Origin: an uncultured Woeseiaceae bacterium
GTDB taxonomy: Bacteria > Pseudomonadota > Gammaproteobacteria > Steroidobacterales > Woeseiaceae
Assembly (NCBI GenBank): GCA_947259285.1
Contig: CAMYMR010000013.1
Location: forward strand, 16,189 to 80,188
Length of the DNA: 64,000 nt
Reading direction: 5' to 3'
In this document: positions 9,547 through 20,264 of the stretch, piece after piece
Position numbering within the stretch: position 1 is the first letter of the stretch
Layout: the number at the start of each line of letters is the position of its first letter
The notes under the pieces: generated by a model
Database searches by the model: none
The model's input: only the letters and a program-made list of their open reading frames with translations
Told to the model about the DNA's origin: nothing
Position numbers and translations under genes: made by a program

Positions 9547-11493
9547 TCATAGCACGTAGGCCTGCCAGGCGCCGCGCTCGAGACGCGTGCCCATCGCCTC
9601 GGCGGTTTCGAGGCGCCCCTCACGCCCCTGCTCCTGGAGAACGGTCGCGTTGTAACTGTCAATTGACTGCTGCATCTCGATACGTTCGTCACTACCGTAG
9701 CCGCGATGGCCCGGTGGCAGGTCGATCATGCCGACCGGCTCGTAACTGAATCGTGGCTGATCCTCGTCGGCACCCCAGCGCACCAGCGTCCGATTGAGCC
9801 AGTCACGGTCATTGCGCAGGGGATAATCGGTCCTGAAATGTGCGCCGCGACTCTCTGTCCGTGCCTGCGCGCCCATTGCGACGGTCATTGCAAGCCTCAA
9901 CATGCCGTTCAGGCGCAACGCAAACGCGAGTTCGGGATTCACGCCCGGATCCTTGCAACGCAGCACCGCGTTGTCGCAGTCCACCAGCAACGCACGGATT
10001 TCCGCCACGGCTTCTTCGAGCTCCTCGCCGGTGCGAAAGATGCCGACCTTGTGCATCATGATCTCGCCGAGAGCATCGCGTATTTCGTACACGCTGCGTC
10101 CCTCGCCGTCTCGCTCCAACCAGGCGGTCGCCCGTCTTTCCGCAGCCGCGACGGCGTCCAGCGCAACGCCGGTATCGGCGCGAAGTTCGCTCCCGGTCGA
10201 CTTCTCAGCAACGCGGCGACCGACGAGCCGGCCCGTAACGATTGTCTCGGTCAGGCTATTTCCGCCCAGTCGATTAAAGCCATGCATGTCCCAGCACGCT
10301 GCTTCGCCAACGGCATACAGGCCGGCAAGCCCGTAGGCTTCGCCGTCTTTATTGACGCGAATGCCGCCCATGGAATAATGCTGGGTCGGCCTGACAGGCA
10401 CCAACTCCTCGGCGGGGTTAATCCCTAAGAAATCCCGGCAGATGTCCCAGACCTCGAGCAGCTTGGTTCTGAGGTGTTCTTCGCCAAGGTGGCGGATATC
10501 CAACCATAGGTGCGGGCCGTACGGAGAATCAACCCCGTTGCCATCACGCATGCACTGCACCATGTGCCTGGATACAACATCACGGCTCGCAAGTTCCTGT
10601 TTCTCGGGCTCGGCCTCGACCATGAAGCGATTCATGTTCTTGTCGAGCAGGTAACCACCGTCGCCACGACAGCCTTCGGTGACCAGGATGCCGCTGGGCA
10701 TCAGCGTGGTCGGGTGAAACTGCACGGCCTCCATGTTGCCGAGCGGCACGATGCCGGTATCGAGCGCGATCGACGCACCGGTACCCTCGTTGATAACCGC
10801 ATTGCTGGTGTACTGGCCGTAAATACGGCCGAAACCGCCGGTGGCAATGACGGTCGCCTTTGCCATGACTGCGAAGTGCCTGCCGGTGCGCAGACAGCGT
10901 ACGACTGCGCCGAGGCAACGCTTGCCATCGTGGATCAAAGACACAGCCTCGGTGCGGTCGCGGACGGTGACGCCCAGTCGCACTACCTCGCTATCGACGG
11001 CATACAAAGCTGCATGCCCGGTGCCGGCCGACGCATAGCAGGCACGCCACTTCGCCGTGCCGCCGAAATCGCGCTGACCAATGAGGCCGTCGTTGTCCAG
11101 CGCCTCGTCGATCTCGACTTCCTCGCCCTTGATGAAATACTTGTTCCTGCCGCCGCGCACGCGGGACCATGGAACACCGAAATGCGCGAGCTCTCGCACG
11201 GCGACGGGTGCTTCCTCGGCGAAAATACTGGCGACCTCCTGGTCGGCGCCCCAGTCAGAACCGCGCACCGTATCGAGGAAATGCACGATCGCGTTGTCAC
11301 CCTCCGCCTTTACACAGTTCGCAAGCGACGCCTGCATTCCACCCTGCGCCGCGCAGCTATGGCTGCGCCGCGGTGGCACCAGCGACAGGATCATCGCGTC
11401 CTGACCAGCCGCCGCGGCTTCAATGGCACAGCGCTCGCCGGCCAGGCCGCCGCCGATGACCAGCACATCGGTTGTTTCCAGCCGCGCGGTCAC
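9547..11493 (-). CDS. frdA: Fumarate reductase flavoprotein subunit
   Basis: DVLVIGGGLAGERCAIEAA; HSCAAQGGMQ; TEGCRGDGGYLLD; RPTQHYSMGGI. Confidence 0.94.
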   Translation of the reverse strand: MTARLETTDVLVIGGGLAGERCAIEAAAAGQDAMILSLVPPRRSHSCAAQGGMQASLANCVKAEGDNAIVHFLDTVRGSDWGADQEVASIFAEEAPVAVRELAHFGVPWSRVRGGRNKYFIKGEEVEIDEALDNDGLIGQRDFGGTAKWRACYASAGTGHAALYAVDSEVVRLGVTVRDRTEAVSLIHDGKRCLGAVVRCLRTGRHFAVMAKATVIATGGFGRIYGQYTSNAVINEGTGASIALDTGIVPLGNMEAVQFHPTTLMPSGILVTEGCRGDGGYLLDKNMNRFMVEAEPEKQELASRDVVSRHMVQCMRDGNGVDSPYGPHLWLDIRHLGEEHLRTKLLEVWDICRDFLGINPAEELVPVRPTQHYSMGGIRVNKDGEAYGLAGLYAVGEAACWDMHGFNRLGGNSLTETIVTGRLVGRRVAEKSTGSELRADTGVALDAVAAAERRATAWLERDGEGRSVYEIRDALGEIMMHKVGIFRTGEELEEAVAEIRALLVDCDNAVLRCKDPGVNPELAFALRLNGMLRLAMTVAMGAQARTESRGAHFRTDYPLRNDRDWLNRTLVRWGADEDQPRFSYEPVGMIDLPPGHRGYGSDERIEMQQSIDSYNATVLQEQGREGRLETAEAMGTRLERGAWQAYVL

Positions 11494-12272
11494 GAGGCTG
11501 CTCCATCGAGCAGGAATGCGAGCGGTGGATCCATCCAGCCGGCCAGTACCACGAGCGTTACCGCACCGAGAAACAGGATCACCCAGAAGATAATCCGTTC
11601 AACGAGATGCATCACTGCCCGCGACATCCAAAGGTCGGCCCCCCACTTGATCGCCAGCCGATACAAACCGACGCTGGCATGGAACTCGACGCACAACAAC
11701 AGCACGGCATACGGTAACCACAGCCCGGCGCTGACGCGCGCCATCGACGTAGCCGACTCGATGCCCGCAATCTCACCGTAGAGCGGTGTCAGGATGTCCA
11801 TCGCCATCAGGACGAGGTGAAAGCTGCCCAGCACCAGCATCACGAGACCTGTGCGTACCTGCCATATCCAGAGCATCGATTCGACGTGCGGTCGGAACGG
11901 CGAATGCTCGGTACGCGTTGCGACCTGTTCGCGACCCGAACGGCTCAGGCCCTTTGCCAGCCTGAGGATGCGTTTGCGTTCCTTGAGTTGCGACGGGATC
12001 TTGCGTGCGGCCAGCGCGGCGTGAACGAGAAACAGGACGATGATCGCAAACACGGTGGGCTGCGCGATGTAGTAATCCTCGAGAAATGTGGCGAGCCAGT
12101 CGAATCCTCGCTCGCCCGTCAGTATGGAACCGACAAGCACCACGTGGCCCCACATGAACAGCGCCAGCAACAGGCCTGTGCCGCCGCTGATGGCTTCGTA
12201 GACAATCTGGCGGCGCGCGGAGGTCGAGGTCGTGACGTCCGTTTTCCGCACTGCCGTTGCCTTGCTGTTCAT
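11490..12272 (-). CDS. frdC: Fumarate reductase cytochrome b subunit (Wolinella-type)
   Basis: Five-TM-like protein with spaced His, overlapping frdA; start trimmed to MNSKATAV. Confidence 0.85.
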   Translation of the reverse strand: MNSKATAVRKTDVTTSTSARRQIVYEAISGGTGLLLALFMWGHVVLVGSILTGERGFDWLATFLEDYYIAQPTVFAIIVLFLVHAALAARKIPSQLKERKRILRLAKGLSRSGREQVATRTEHSPFRPHVESMLWIWQVRTGLVMLVLGSFHLVLMAMDILTPLYGEIAGIESATSMARVSAGLWLPYAVLLLCVEFHASVGLYRLAIKWGADLWMSRAVMHLVERIIFWVILFLGAVTLVVLAGWMDPPLAFLLDGAAS

Positions 12273-12274
12273 CG

Positions 12275-13678
12275 TCAGGGATTCAGCTGCGTCAGGATGT
12301 CCGGGTCCTCTTCGCGTTCGGCAAGGATCGAGTGGCAGACGTCGCAGTCGCGGGAGATCGTCTCGCGCTCCTCCGTTCTGAGGCGCCTGCCATGGCAGCG
12401 GAAGCAGCCATCCGAACGCTCGTGGCCTATATGCTCGGGATACGTTTCCCACCAGACCTGCATCTCGGGAAAAACGTTGACCGAGTAAATGTCGCCGAGC
12501 GCGGTCGCAGCCGAAGCAATCGTGTCGGCTTTCGCCGCCAGGAGCTCCGGATAATTTTCCGAGTAGAAGTTGGTGAGCTCGGCGGTAATCGCTTCACGCG
12601 CTTCGTCGTGACTCTGATACTTCGCGTCGATGATGCGCAGGCCCTCACGTTTTATATAGGGTAACGAGCGATCGATCAGCCCGTTCTGAACCGCAATATC
12701 GATTTCGGATGCCGGCGGCTGGTAATTGTGGCTGGGGCGATTGTGACAATCGACGCAATCCATCTCCCGCCAGACACCCCCGTTTTCGGGCGCCTTGCGG
12801 TCACGAAAGACCTTTGACTCACCGTTGCCATGGCTGTACTCGACCTCGTAAATCTCTTCCCGAGTCTCATCCGAGCGATAGCGAATCTTGACGTCCGGAT
12901 CGACGTGCCAGTGGATGCCGTGGGACCGTTGTCCCGCCAGCCCACCGACCTTCAGAAGCAGCGCGGTGGTCAGCTCGGTATTTGCTTCATCTTCATCATA
13001 ATGCGTCTTGATCGACAGCTTGTCGCCGACAAAGCGCGTCGGCCAGTGACACTGTTCGCAGGTCTCTCTTGCCGGGCGCAGATCGTGCAGCGGCGTCGGA
13101 ATCGGCCTGGGATAGAGATCGAAAGCGACCGCAACCAGCTGCCAGGCACCGTCGAGTTTTGATTTTACAAACCAGTCGGCGCCGGGACCAATATGACATT
13201 CGGCGCAGCTGACCCGAGAGTGCGACGAGCGCTCGTAGGCCGTATATTCCGGCTGCATCACGGTATGGCAGGCCGCGCCGCAGAACTCGACCGACTCCAT
13301 CACCTCGACCCCCTTGTAGGTTGCGCCGGCGACAATCACGATATTGACCATCGTGGCGCCGAGGAAGATCACCATCCAGCGCCGCGTCTTTGTGTTGTTG
13401 AGATCGAATACCGGCAGCAACGGCGTCGACTCGCCGCCAGGTACTTTGCGCAGGCTGCGGCGGTAAAGCACCGAGCCGACCGGGATTAATATCAGGCCAG
13501 TCACGAAGATCGCGGGCAGTATCAGGTAGGTTAGGATGCCGAGATACGGCCCGCCCTCGAAGCCGAGCTGTTCCATAACGAACAGGCAGACGATCAGCAC
13601 CAGGCTCGCGATGGCCAGCCCGGTGCCAATCAGACTCATGGCATTTCGGGTTATCGACGATAAGAAGTTCTTGAACAC
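12275..13678 (-). CDS. NapC/NirT-family membrane multiheme cytochrome c
   Basis: FCGAACHTVMQPEYTAYERSSHSRVSCAECHIGPGA plus CEQCH, CVDCH, CFRCH, CDVCH (5 CXXCH + 1 CX3CH). Confidence 0.92.
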   Translation of the reverse strand: MFKNFLSSITRNAMSLIGTGLAIASLVLIVCLFVMEQLGFEGGPYLGILTYLILPAIFVTGLILIPVGSVLYRRSLRKVPGGESTPLLPVFDLNNTKTRRWMVIFLGATMVNIVIVAGATYKGVEVMESVEFCGAACHTVMQPEYTAYERSSHSRVSCAECHIGPGADWFVKSKLDGAWQLVAVAFDLYPRPIPTPLHDLRPARETCEQCHWPTRFVGDKLSIKTHYDEDEANTELTTALLLKVGGLAGQRSHGIHWHVDPDVKIRYRSDETREEIYEVEYSHGNGESKVFRDRKAPENGGVWREMDCVDCHNRPSHNYQPPASEIDIAVQNGLIDRSLPYIKREGLRIIDAKYQSHDEAREAITAELTNFYSENYPELLAAKADTIASAATALGDIYSVNVFPEMQVWWETYPEHIGHERSDGCFRCHGRRLRTEERETISRDCDVCHSILAEREEDPDILTQLNP

Positions 13679-13723
13679 AGCTTTCCCCGTTTCTCAATGC
13701 AAGGTCTTAACTCGAGTCCTGCC

Positions 13724-15667
13724 CTAGTGAGTGAGCAGTGCCCAGATGATCCCGATCGCGAGACATATGCCGATTATCAGGAACAACGATCCAAAAATAT
13801 AGGCTTCCTTGAGCTGCCCCGGCGTCGGCGGCGGGACCAGGTAGTCGTCGAGCGTGTTACTGTCGACGAGGCGCTGGTATTCAAGCGGCCGCTCCGCCTT
13901 GAATCGCTCGAGCGGCATCCTGCCAGTGAAGACCACGGTATCCATGGGGAAGCTTTCCGGCCGCAGATGCGTATGGAAGAAGTGGTACACGAAGATAAAC
14001 CCGGTCGCCAGCAGTGCTTCGTCGCTGTGAATCACGTAGGCCGCGTTCAGCGTCCAGCCGGGCAGGAAGCGCGTAAAGAAGTCAGGCGCCCACAGGAGCA
14101 GTCCGGATATTCCGATAATGGCGACGCCCCAGAAGACCGCGAGGTAATCGAACTTCTCGAAATAGGTCCAGCGATCGCCGGGAGGCCTTTCGCCCTGGAA
14201 GAAGAAGTAGCGAATATTGGCGAAGAAGTCCGAGAAGTCCTTCGGCTGCGGAACCAACGAGTTCGGTCCCCAGAACATGCCGCGTTCTTTCTGGATCGTC
14301 GACCGGACGAAAACATCCGCGAGATGGAACAGAAAGTATCCGAAAGTGCCGATAGCTGCGACACGGTGAATGAAACGCGTCGAGTCAACGCCGCCCAGCA
14401 CATCCACGAGCTGCTGCGCCCATGCCGTGTCGTGAAACTTCAGCGGCAGCCCGGTCAGCGCGAGCAACAGGAAAGTGACGATAATCACAACGTGCGTCCA
14501 TCGGTCACGGCGTCGGAATCGGCGGATCCACTGGCCGGTCGCAGGCTCTTCGGCGAATTCGCCACGCAGTTTACCGACCAGCGAGCGCTGCAGCCACAGC
14601 AGGTCGTGCACGCCGAAGAACACGAACACGCCGATCAACAGACCGGTCATGAACACCCAGACAACGTACACCGCGAAGATGTCGTCCGGGTTGGTTGGGT
14701 CATTGTGGGGATCGAACGTCGCGAACGATGCCGTTATGCCTTCGTGACAGGTACCGCAGGTGGCGAGCAGGTTGTCCGGGTGCACGCTCGATTCGGCGTT
14801 GTCCGCAGAGAGATTTCGATGCGGTGTGTGGCAGTCGGCACAAACCGCTCCATCGGACATCCCGAGATGCGTCGCCTTGCCGTGGAAACTGTCGCGGAAC
14901 GAGGTCAGGAGTTCCTCGTGACAACTTCCGCAATTCCCGGCAGACGCATGCCGACTCTTAGCCGTCGTCGGATCGGCGATCATGTGCGACGAATGACAGT
15001 CGACGCAGACGGGCCCGTCCTCACCGGCCTGCCAGGCGAGTCCGTGAGCGCTGTGGTCTTTCCATTCGTTCAGTAACAGCAGGTGGCATTCACCGCACAT
15101 TTCCGGCGAATGCGTGTGCGACGTTGCAGCTTTTTCTTGACTGGTTTCCAGAATGCGATGATCACCGTGGCAGTCGCTGCAGCTCGGCGCGTCGACCAGC
15201 CCGGACAACAACAAGGCCTTGCCGTGCTCGCCGGTCAGATAGCCGTCGACGAGTTCAGGCGGATCGTCATGACACTGGCCGCAACTCTTTATCTGATTGA
15301 CAGGTGAAACTGCAGACGCGAGATCTGCCGCTTCGTGAATTTCGTGCGGCGCTCCGTGACAGTCGCCGCACGAAGCGACGCCGTCGTGGGCACTTCGACC
15401 GATCGATCTAAGCACCGAACCATGGCACTCTCCGCAGCTTTCTTCATCCGTCAAAGGCGCAGCTCCCTCGCGCCGGTGCTTTCTCGTGATATTCGTGTGG
15501 CAGTCATCACAAGACAGATCTGGATGGGCCGGAGATGAAAACGTCACGTCATCGTGGCAGCGCTCACAGTTGGATTCCTGGGCCAGACCGGTCGCTGACA
15601 CTGGCAGCAGAATAAGCGTATACAGCATTGCCGCGAGGAAACGGCTGCGTCTGGCGTCCTGTGGCAT
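13724..15667 (-). CDS. Undecaheme cytochrome c fused to C-terminal membrane cytochrome b domain
   Basis: Signal peptide, 11 CXXCH motifs counted by eye, then multi-TM b-type domain with conserved His. Confidence 0.9.
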   Translation of the reverse strand: MPQDARRSRFLAAMLYTLILLPVSATGLAQESNCERCHDDVTFSSPAHPDLSCDDCHTNITRKHRREGAAPLTDEESCGECHGSVLRSIGRSAHDGVASCGDCHGAPHEIHEAADLASAVSPVNQIKSCGQCHDDPPELVDGYLTGEHGKALLLSGLVDAPSCSDCHGDHRILETSQEKAATSHTHSPEMCGECHLLLLNEWKDHSAHGLAWQAGEDGPVCVDCHSSHMIADPTTAKSRHASAGNCGSCHEELLTSFRDSFHGKATHLGMSDGAVCADCHTPHRNLSADNAESSVHPDNLLATCGTCHEGITASFATFDPHNDPTNPDDIFAVYVVWVFMTGLLIGVFVFFGVHDLLWLQRSLVGKLRGEFAEEPATGQWIRRFRRRDRWTHVVIIVTFLLLALTGLPLKFHDTAWAQQLVDVLGGVDSTRFIHRVAAIGTFGYFLFHLADVFVRSTIQKERGMFWGPNSLVPQPKDFSDFFANIRYFFFQGERPPGDRWTYFEKFDYLAVFWGVAIIGISGLLLWAPDFFTRFLPGWTLNAAYVIHSDEALLATGFIFVYHFFHTHLRPESFPMDTVVFTGRMPLERFKAERPLEYQRLVDSNTLDDYLVPPPTPGQLKEAYIFGSLFLIIGICLAIGIIWALLTH

Positions 15668-15768
15668 GATTTCATGTCCCTGATCGATGGCTAACTTGAT
15701 AAGCCAATCGCCAGCGCCTTGCTATCAGGGATTTCCGAGAGGGTGATCCGCTCAGCGATGATACGCGC

Positions 15769-16143
15769 TTACTCAGCGTATAGCGGAGAGATATCCATAT
15801 AGATTTTGTAGTGGGCAATGAGGTCACCGTCGTACTCGAAAACATCGGTAAATGGCAGCGTGATCTCGGTGCCATTGTGCCGTGTGTAGGTGACGTCTCC
15901 CTCGCAAACGAGGGTCGAGCCGGACTGAATTGCCTTCTGAATCGTGTGCGAACAACCCGCAATCGTGCCGAAGAAGTCGTCGACGGCGGTCTGAATGGAC
16001 GACTTGCCTTGCACGGCCGGCGCCGAACCAAAACGAAAAACGGCGTCGTCGGTCAGGTAGCCGACGAACGCCGCTGCGTCTTTTCGATCGATGGCCGCGA
16101 ACAGGCCGCCAGTCTCTCGGCTGGCGGCCGCGCTAGCTGTCAT
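15769..16143 (-). CDS. SnoaL/NTF2-like protein
   Basis: AIDRKDAAAFVGYLTDDAVFRFGSAPAVQGKSSIQTAVDDFF. Confidence 0.8.
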   Translation of the reverse strand: MTASAAASRETGGLFAAIDRKDAAAFVGYLTDDAVFRFGSAPAVQGKSSIQTAVDDFFGTIAGCSHTIQKAIQSGSTLVCEGDVTYTRHNGTEITLPFTDVFEYDGDLIAHYKIYMDISPLYAE

Positions 16144-16751
16144 TGAACGCTGCCGTAGTAATTGACAAGTGCGGTCACATCATCGTCCGACAGCGCGTCG
16201 ATCTTCTCCTTCATCTTCTTCGGCTGATCGCGCGTGTCGGCCTTGTAGTCAACAAACGACTGCTGGAGATAGCCCATCATCTGCCCGCCAAGCATGCCGG
16301 CTTCGTCTTCGGGATTCGTGCCCTCGTCAGAATGGCATTTGTCGCAATGCTCGTCGTGCAACGCTTTGCCAGCCGCGGCGAGATCCGCGTCGAATTCCTG
16401 CTTGGCCTTCACATACGGCAACTCGGCATAAGCGGCTGCGATGGCGTCGATCTCGTCTTCGCTCAACTTCGCCGCAACGGCGCACATGCTGATAGCCGCG
16501 CGACTGGTATCGCCTTGCTTGTACTCGGCATCCCGGCAGGGTCGCGCCTCGTCCTGGTAGATATAGAGCGCGTCCGCGTGCTGGAATTCGGGCAGCCCCG
16601 CGATCGTCGGGACATCGGTCCACTGGCTGACACCACCTTCGCCGTGGCAGTCGTTGCAGCCCTGCATCAGGGCTGCGACGTCACCGGCGTTGGCGGCGGG
16701 GAAAGCCATGCCGAAAAAGGCCGCTGCAAGATAGGTAGGTAGGCGTTTCAT
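16140..16751 (-). CDS. Diheme periplasmic cytochrome c
   Basis: Signal peptide; CNDCH and CDKCH; start trimmed to MKRLPTYLAAAF. Confidence 0.9.
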   Translation of the reverse strand: MKRLPTYLAAAFFGMAFPAANAGDVAALMQGCNDCHGEGGVSQWTDVPTIAGLPEFQHADALYIYQDEARPCRDAEYKQGDTSRAAISMCAVAAKLSEDEIDAIAAAYAELPYVKAKQEFDADLAAAGKALHDEHCDKCHSDEGTNPEDEAGMLGGQMMGYLQQSFVDYKADTRDQPKKMKEKIDALSDDDVTALVNYYGSVQ

Positions 16752-16803
16752 GTCATCTCCCTGGCAAAGGTATAATGCCTCTGAAATCATAAGGTAATTG
16801 TCG

Positions 16804-16947
16804 TCATTCCTGGCTGAACAATCGCTGAATCGGAATGCTGAATTCGGCCAGATAGTCGCTTATTATCATCTGGCGCGCAAACCACGGCCAGTAAGTATAA
16901 GCCGCGACAAAAATCCAGTAGGTAGATGCCGCGATGCTAAACCCGGT
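16804..16947 (-). pseudogene. Possible gene remnant: ~48-codon membrane-like frame without a start codon
   Basis: Open frame TGFSIAASTYWIFVAAYTYWPWFARQMIISDYLAEFSIPIQRLFSQE* between stops. Confidence 0.25.
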
Positions 16948-17040
16948 CTAATTTGCTAAAAAAGCGCTACAGACCCGTCCGTCTGTGAAATGCAGGAAAA
17001 TCCTTTAGTTACGTAAAGATTAAGAACCGAGGGGAAAGAC

Positions 17041-19299
17041 ATGTATCGCTCAAGCTCGAGGAACCGGAACCTGGCCGCAATGCTGCTCTCCTCCGTTCTA
17101 TTGTTGGCATGCAGTGGTGACACCGGGCCGGCCGGGCCGGCTGGGGGTACTGGAACGGCGGGACCGCCGGGACCAGCGGGACCTCCGGGGCCATCAGGCG
17201 CGTCAACGGTACCGGTGCAGACGGCCGAGAAGATCAACGTGTCTTACGACAGCGTCACGGTGCCCGCGGGCGGCGGCGCGCCGACAGTGGTTGTGCGCCT
17301 GACTGACGATCTGGGCTTTGGGCTGACGGGGCTTCCTGCCGCCAACATGAGATTTACGCTGGCACAGCTGACGGCCGGGCAGAACGGTGGCTCCAGTGAA
17401 TGGCAGTCGTACATTACTCGCGACAGCGGCGGAATCGCCAACGCACAGGCGACCACGGAAACGGCTACAGCGGGCACTTTCGCCGATAACGGCGACGGTA
17501 CGTATACCTACACCTTTGCAGAGGACCTGACGGCCTACCCTGCCGGCCCGACCTACAGCGAGACCAAAACACATCGGCTCGGTTCGGAGATACGCACGAG
17601 CTCCGGCGGATTCCTCCCAGAGAACATCCCGGCCAACAACGCACCTTACGATTTTGTACCCACCGGCGGGGCCGTGATCGAGACGCGCCTGATCGTCAAC
17701 AATGACACCTGTAACGCGTGCCACGACAACCTCGAATTTCACGGCGAGGCTCGATTCGACATCGAGTACTGCGTGACCTGCCATAACCCGTACTCGATCG
17801 ATGGCGACACGGTGAACGAGCCCTGGGGCGGTACGGTGGACATGAAGCAAATGATCCACAAGATCCACGGTAACGACAATTTCGAACATTCGCTCACCAA
17901 CGGCTACTTCATCATCGGGTTTAACGACACTTTGCATGACTACACGGACGTCAAATGGACGCAGGACGTCAGGAACTGCGGGACTTGCCACCAGGAATCC
18001 AATACCGCCGTGCCGCAGGCCAGCAACTGGCGCACGGTGCAGAACCGCGCTGCCTGTGGCTCCTGCCATGACGACATCGACTGGGCCGCGGGTGATCACC
18101 CCGGCGGGCTGGTATTTACGGACGACACGCTTTGTGCGGGTTGCCACAACGAAACGTCGGGCGCGACGGAACTGCATGTGCCCGAGGTTCACCGCCAGCC
18201 CGAGCGCGAGGCCGGCGGCCGCTTCAAGTACAACATTCTGAGCATCAGTAATACCGCAATCGGCGAATTCCCCGTCGTCGAATTCTCGGTCACCGACCCG
18301 ACCAACGGCGAGGCGCCTTACGATATCCAGAACGACTCCGAGTTCACTACTTGCGACAGAGGCGCGAGCCGGCTCGCTATCGGCATCGCCTGGGACTCGG
18401 CCGACTATCATAATAATGACAGCGGCTCATCTCCGGGCCTCGGTATCTCGATAAACCCGTTGTCAGCCTGTGGCGGCACGTCTACGGCCGTCGGCGGCGG
18501 TGTCTTCAGCGTCACGTCACCGGTAGCGGTGCCGGCGACCGCGGGCGGTTCGCTGGCCGTCACGATAGACGGGCACCCTGCTGTCGATATCGATGGCGAT
18601 GGTGAAGCGGAGAGAATTGCCGTTACCAACGTGGTGGACTATGCGCCCATCACCGACACGACGGTGACGAAGCGGCGCAACGCGGTGGCGATCACCAAGT
18701 GTGACGATTGCCACAATCAGCTGGCTATGCACGGCAACAACCGCACGGACAATATCGAGGTCTGCGTCACCTGCCACGCGCCAAACGTGACCGACGTCAA
18801 TCGTCGCGCGGGACAGTGCGAGATCGATCTTGGCCTTGACGACACGTCGGTTGATATGAAGTACATGATCCACAGGCTTCATGCATCCGGCACCGTCGGC
18901 GTCCCCTACGAGGTCTGCGGATTCGGCAACTCAACGCATGTCTTCGACTTTGTCTACCCCGGCAAGCTGAACAATTGCGAAGGCTGCCATCTGCCTGGCG
19001 GTTACTACCCGGTTGATCCGGCCGAGGTGCTCGGCACGACCGTTGACACCGGTGCAGATCCTGCCTCGCCGACGGACGACGTCGTTATTTCGCCCAATTC
19101 ATCGGCTTGTTCCGGCTGCCATACCAGCGACCTGGCGAAGAACCACATGGTCCAGAATGGCGGTGACTTCAACGCGACGAAGACAGCGGACAGCAAGCTG
19201 ATCTCGTCAGGCGCTGAGACGTGTGCCCTATGCCACGGCGAGGGACGATCCGCTGACGTAGCGGCTGTTCACGGCATCGATACATTTGAGTCCAACTAA
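17041..19299 (+). CDS. OmcA/MtrC-family decaheme c-type cytochrome lipoprotein with collagen-like stalk
   Basis: Lipobox VLLLAC; GDTGPAGPAGGTGTAGPPGPAGPPGPSGAS (Gly-X-Y); 10 CXXCH. Confidence 0.95.
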   Translation: MYRSSSRNRNLAAMLLSSVLLLACSGDTGPAGPAGGTGTAGPPGPAGPPGPSGASTVPVQTAEKINVSYDSVTVPAGGGAPTVVVRLTDDLGFGLTGLPAANMRFTLAQLTAGQNGGSSEWQSYITRDSGGIANAQATTETATAGTFADNGDGTYTYTFAEDLTAYPAGPTYSETKTHRLGSEIRTSSGGFLPENIPANNAPYDFVPTGGAVIETRLIVNNDTCNACHDNLEFHGEARFDIEYCVTCHNPYSIDGDTVNEPWGGTVDMKQMIHKIHGNDNFEHSLTNGYFIIGFNDTLHDYTDVKWTQDVRNCGTCHQESNTAVPQASNWRTVQNRAACGSCHDDIDWAAGDHPGGLVFTDDTLCAGCHNETSGATELHVPEVHRQPEREAGGRFKYNILSISNTAIGEFPVVEFSVTDPTNGEAPYDIQNDSEFTTCDRGASRLAIGIAWDSADYHNNDSGSSPGLGISINPLSACGGTSTAVGGGVFSVTSPVAVPATAGGSLAVTIDGHPAVDIDGDGEAERIAVTNVVDYAPITDTTVTKRRNAVAITKCDDCHNQLAMHGNNRTDNIEVCVTCHAPNVTDVNRRAGQCEIDLGLDDTSVDMKYMIHRLHASGTVGVPYEVCGFGNSTHVFDFVYPGKLNNCEGCHLPGGYYPVDPAEVLGTTVDTGADPASPTDDVVISPNSSACSGCHTSDLAKNHMVQNGGDFNATKTADSKLISSGAETCALCHGEGRSADVAAVHGIDTFESN

Positions 19300-20252
19300 T
19301 GACGGCAACCTTGCAGAGTTGCCGTCAGGGAGGCGTCTTCCTGCTGGCGATGGCTTTGATAGCCATAGTGGCCCCTGCCGTTGCCTCGGCGCAGGATGAC
19401 GAAGCGCCGAATTACAGTCGCAAAGGTGCCGATACCTGCTTCCAATGCCACGACGATCAGACGGTGCTGGGCGTCTTCCGCACCAAGCACGCTGTACCGA
19501 GCGATCCGAACTCCCCCTTCGGTCACGGCCAGCTGCAGTGCGAAGCCTGCCACGGCCCGGGTGGTGATCATTCGGGACGAGTGCGTCGCGGCAAGGAGCG
19601 TCCGCCGATGGTCCGCTTCGGTTCTGACTCGGGCACGCCCGTTGCCGAGCAGAATGCCTACTGCACGAACTGCCATCTGACCAGTATCGGTTTTGCCTGG
19701 CACGGCAGCGCCCACGACATCAATACGGTCGCCTGTGCCGACTGCCACGACAGCCACGTCGAGCGCGACCCGGTGCTCAGCACGGCAACCCAGGCCGACG
19801 TGTGTTTCGACTGCCATCAGCAGCAACGGACGCAGTCGATGAAGCCTTATGCACATCCGATTCGCCAGGGCAAGATGGACTGCAGTGGCTGCCACAATAC
19901 ACACGGTGAAACGACTGACGGCCTGCTGGCGAGAGCGACGCTCAATGACACCTGCTACGACTGCCATGCGGAAAATCGCGGCCCCTACCTCTGGGAGCAC
20001 GCGCCCGTTGCCGAGGACTGCGGCAACTGTCACGATCCGCACGGATCCAATTATCCGGGCATGCTGAGCCTTCGCGCACCGACGCTGTGTCAGAGCTGTC
20101 ATAGCCAGAGCGGTCACCCCAGCCTGCCGCAGGACGAGCGCGGCCTGCCATCTGCAACACCCTCACAGTACCTGCTGGGCCAGTCCTGCCTGAACTGCCA
20201 CGACCAGGTGCACGGTTCGAATCACCCGTCCGGCTCGAAGCTGATGCGCTAG
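19299..20252 (+). CDS. MtrA/DmsE-type periplasmic decaheme cytochrome c
   Basis: Signal peptide; 10 CXXCH; directly downstream of OmcA/MtrC-type gene. Confidence 0.94.
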   Translation: MTATLQSCRQGGVFLLAMALIAIVAPAVASAQDDEAPNYSRKGADTCFQCHDDQTVLGVFRTKHAVPSDPNSPFGHGQLQCEACHGPGGDHSGRVRRGKERPPMVRFGSDSGTPVAEQNAYCTNCHLTSIGFAWHGSAHDINTVACADCHDSHVERDPVLSTATQADVCFDCHQQQRTQSMKPYAHPIRQGKMDCSGCHNTHGETTDGLLARATLNDTCYDCHAENRGPYLWEHAPVAEDCGNCHDPHGSNYPGMLSLRAPTLCQSCHSQSGHPSLPQDERGLPSATPSQYLLGQSCLNCHDQVHGSNHPSGSKLMR

Positions 20253-20264
20253 GAGTTTGCAGCG

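Noticed and set aside
10510-11781. 423-aa plus-strand ORF opposite frdA/frdC
   Set aside because: Antisense shadow; frdA frame has full flavoprotein motifs.
13697-15076. 459-aa plus-strand ORF opposite the 11-heme cytochrome
   Set aside because: Antisense shadow in GC-rich DNA; the minus strand has 11 CXXCH and TM helices.
16956-17237. Proline/glycine-rich minus ORF (DGPGGPAGPGGPAVPVPPAGPAGP) near 17 kb
   Set aside because: Reverse complement of the collagen-like GXY codons; no independent support.
17203-18411. 402-aa minus-strand ORF opposite the decaheme lipoprotein
   Set aside because: Antisense shadow, no recognisable domain or signal.
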